The notes under the pieces were generated by a model, which did not search any database, was not told the DNA's origin, and saw only the letters and a list, made by a program, of their open reading frames with translations. A program made the translations under genes and the position numbers. Shown here in pieces: positions 62,669 through 64,000 of a stretch of 64,000 nt of DNA. Numbering within the stretch: position 1 is the stretch's first letter; each line of letters starts with the position of its first letter. This stretch comes from Agromyces archimandritae (lineage in GTDB: Bacteria; Actinomycetota; Actinomycetes; Actinomycetales; Microbacteriaceae), in assembly GCF_018024495.1 (NCBI RefSeq), contig NZ_CP071696.1, forward strand, positions 434,001 to 498,000, in the 5' to 3' direction.

Positions 62669-63658
62669 TCATCCAGCCGTGTCCGGCTGGATGTCGATCT
62701 TCGCGCCCGTCAGCTTCGCGGCGAGACGGGCGTTCTGGCCCTCCTTGCCGATCGCGAGGGAGAGCTGATAGTCGGGCACGAGCGCACGGACGGCCTTCAG
62801 CGACTCGTCGATGACGAACGCCCGCGTCACCTTCGCCGGCGACAGGGCGCTGGCCACGAAGGTCGCCAGATCTTCGTTCCAGTCGACGATGTCGATCTTC
62901 TCGGTGCCGAGCTCGGCGGTGACCGCGCGCACACGCTGACCCATCTCGCCGATCGCCGCACCCTTCGCGTTGATACCCGGCTGCGTCGCCCGCACCGCGA
63001 TCTTCGTGCGGTGCCCCGCCTCACGGGCGAGCGAAACGATCTCGACGGCTCCCGAAGCGATCTCGGGCACCTCGAGCGCGAACAGCTTGCGCACGAGCGC
63101 CGGGTGGGTGCGGGAGACCGTGATCGAGGGGCCCTTCTGCCCCTTGGCGACGCTCGTCACGTAGACGCGGATGCGCTGACCGTGCGGGTACTCCTCGCCC
63201 GGCACCTGCTCCTCGGGCGGAAGGATCGCCTCGACGGTGCCGAGGTCGATGTGGATCATGCGGGGGTTCGGCCCCTGCTGGATGACGCCGGCGACGATAT
63301 CGCCCTCGCGCCCGCGGAACTCCCCGAGCACCGCGTCATCGGCGAGATCCCGGAGCCGCTGGTTGATGACCTGCTTCGCGGCGAACGCGGCGATGCGGCC
63401 GAAGTCGCCCGGGTTGTCCTCGACCTCGCCGACGACGTTTCCCTCGTCGTCGAGCTCCGGCACGTAGACGGCGACGTGGCCCGTCTTCCGGTCGAGGTGG
63501 GCACGCACGCCGGCCGGAACCTGGTGGCCGTGCTGCGTGGGATTCGTGTGCTTCAGATACGCCGTGAGGATCGCCTGCTCGATGATCTCCACGAGCTCCT
63601 CGAAGGGGATCTCCTTCTCGCGCTCCATCATCCGCAGCACACCGAGGTCGATGTCCAT
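62669..63658 (-). CDS. nusA: Transcription elongation factor NusA
   Basis: 329 residues, the usual actinobacterial length with no C-terminal acidic repeats. N-terminal RNA-polymerase-binding domain: LGVLRMMEREKEIPFEELVEIIEQAILTAYLKH. The S1 domain covers residues around DIVAGVIQQGPNPRMIHIDLG. Two KH domains follow: KLFALEVPEIASGAVEIVSLAREAGHRTKIAVRA, then NVRP-like GINAKGAAIGEMGQRVRAVTAELGTEKIDIVDW and LSLAIGKEGQNARLAAKLTG. First gene of nusA-ylxR-infB(-rbfA). A minus-strand TACCGT at 63708-63713 is a likely -10. Confidence 0.95.
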   Translation of the reverse strand: MDIDLGVLRMMEREKEIPFEELVEIIEQAILTAYLKHTNPTQHGHQVPAGVRAHLDRKTGHVAVYVPELDDEGNVVGEVEDNPGDFGRIAAFAAKQVINQRLRDLADDAVLGEFRGREGDIVAGVIQQGPNPRMIHIDLGTVEAILPPEEQVPGEEYPHGQRIRVYVTSVAKGQKGPSITVSRTHPALVRKLFALEVPEIASGAVEIVSLAREAGHRTKIAVRATQPGINAKGAAIGEMGQRVRAVTAELGTEKIDIVDWNEDLATFVASALSPAKVTRAFVIDESLKAVRALVPDYQLSLAIGKEGQNARLAAKLTGAKIDIQPDTAG

Positions 63659-63707
63659 CGCGTCCTCCTCTATTCAACTCTCAGCGGCACCCGGCAGGCC
63701 CGTCACT

Positions 63708-63713
63708 ACGGTA
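63708..63713 (-). promoter_or_regulatory. -10 element TACCGT of the nusA operon
   Basis: Minus-strand TACCGT about 50 nt before the nusA ATG. No clear -35 is seen. Confidence 0.4.
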
Positions 63714-63740
63714 CCCGATGAGGGGGCCGGACGCGTTCGT

Positions 63741-63767
63741 GCACCGCCGCCCGGCGGGCGGCGGGTG
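63741..63767 (-). terminator. Terminator of proS
   Basis: GCACCGCCGCCC and GGGCGGCGGGTGC form a stem with a one-base bulge, 14 nt past the proS stop on the minus strand. Confidence 0.6.
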
Positions 63768-63781
63768 CGTGCCGGTACGGT

Positions 63782-64000
63782 TCAGGACAGCGCGGCGACG
63801 ACCCCGTCCAGCGGCACCTGGGTGCGCTCGCCCGTGGCCCGGTCCCAGACCTCGACCACGCCGTCGGCGACGCCGCGACCGGCGATGACGATCTTCGGCA
63901 CGCCGAGGAGCTCGGCGTCGGCGAACTTCACGCCGGGCGAGAGCTTCGGCCGGTCGTCGAAGAGCACCTCGCGGCCGGCCGCTTCGAGCTCGGCGACGAT
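63782..64000 (-). CDS. proS: Prolyl-tRNA synthetase, C-terminal end (partial)
   Basis: The last 72 residues of a gene that continues beyond the window. [32 protein letters not shown] is the anticodon-binding (HGTP) domain with the DDR and [13 protein letters not shown] signature of bacterial ProRS, and the end is [26 protein letters not shown]. proS next to nusA is usual in actinobacteria. rimP, which normally lies between them, is not here. Confidence 0.88.
   Translation of the reverse strand: MVAELEAAGREVLFDDRPKLSPGVKFADAELLGVPKIVIAGRGVADGVVEVWDRATGERTQVPLDGVVAALS

Overview
The window is high-GC (about 70% by eye) DNA of an actinobacterial chromosome, most likely family Microbacteriaceae. 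The reasons are the heavy GCC/GAC/CTC codon use, the order proS-nusA-ylxR-infB-rbfA, short convergent hairpin terminators, and many leaderless genes in which a TANNNT -10 hexamer lies 6-8 nt before the start codon. I see no rRNA, tRNA, phage, transposase or CRISPR. This is ordinary core plus accessory metabolic chromosome with about 65 genes. The strongest unusual signals are DNA motifs and a few gene neighbourhoods rather than one obviously new machine.

Layout. 0-7 kb: a GAF-type activator with an aldehyde dehydrogenase and a DUF779 protein (alcohol/acetaldehyde oxidation), a CE1759/CE1758-type FMN reductase with its LLM flavin monooxygenase, and a quinone-type oxidoreductase. 7-13.5 kb: glycosyltransferase, divergent wHTH regulator/MFS exporter pair, alpha/beta hydrolase, thioredoxin, small membrane proteins, EamA exporter. 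13.7-18.3 kb: an LAXTG sortase-substrate surface protein, rpsO, a protealysin-like M4 protease coupled to an emfourin inhibitor, a truncated pheC-like remnant, DUF488. 18.3-27.1 kb: CPBP, YhhN, FKBP, PrsW, GlcD-type FAD dehydrogenase, Ada/AlkA repair fusion, FAH hydrolase, MscS channel.

27.1-35.7 kb: aspA, then a coherent amine-utilisation island. An ethanolamine-type permease is divergent from a four-gene coupled operon (gamma-glutamyl ligase of the glutamine-synthetase family, C26 gamma-glutamyl hydrolase, aldehyde dehydrogenase, SDR dehydrogenase), followed by a FadR-type regulator. Together these could import ethanolamine, protect it as gamma-glutamylethanolamide, oxidise it and release glutamate plus glycine, with no eut microcompartment. 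36-42.4 kb: two NCS2 nucleobase permeases, a PiT phosphate transporter with a small partner, pfkA.

42.5-51.1 kb: a SNF2 helicase gene broken by a frameshift, a CsoR/RcnR-type repressor with a C-H-H metal fingerprint, a glycerophosphodiesterase with a candidate Pho box, and the deo operon (SorC-type regulator, deoC, full-length aldehyde dehydrogenase, half-length aldehyde dehydrogenase, small protein). 51.2-64 kb: ROK kinase, CynX-type MFS, truB-(two membrane proteins)-ribF, panE, P-loop kinase, mutY, then rbfA, infB, ylxR, nusA and the 3' end of proS.

Genome-wide signals. An 11-mer GGTGYGGATGC (core GGATGC) recurs far above chance in linkers, intergenic DNA and terminator hairpins. A palindromic REP-like element occurs twice, 52 kb apart. 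Three further large hairpins or repeats mark intergenic regions.
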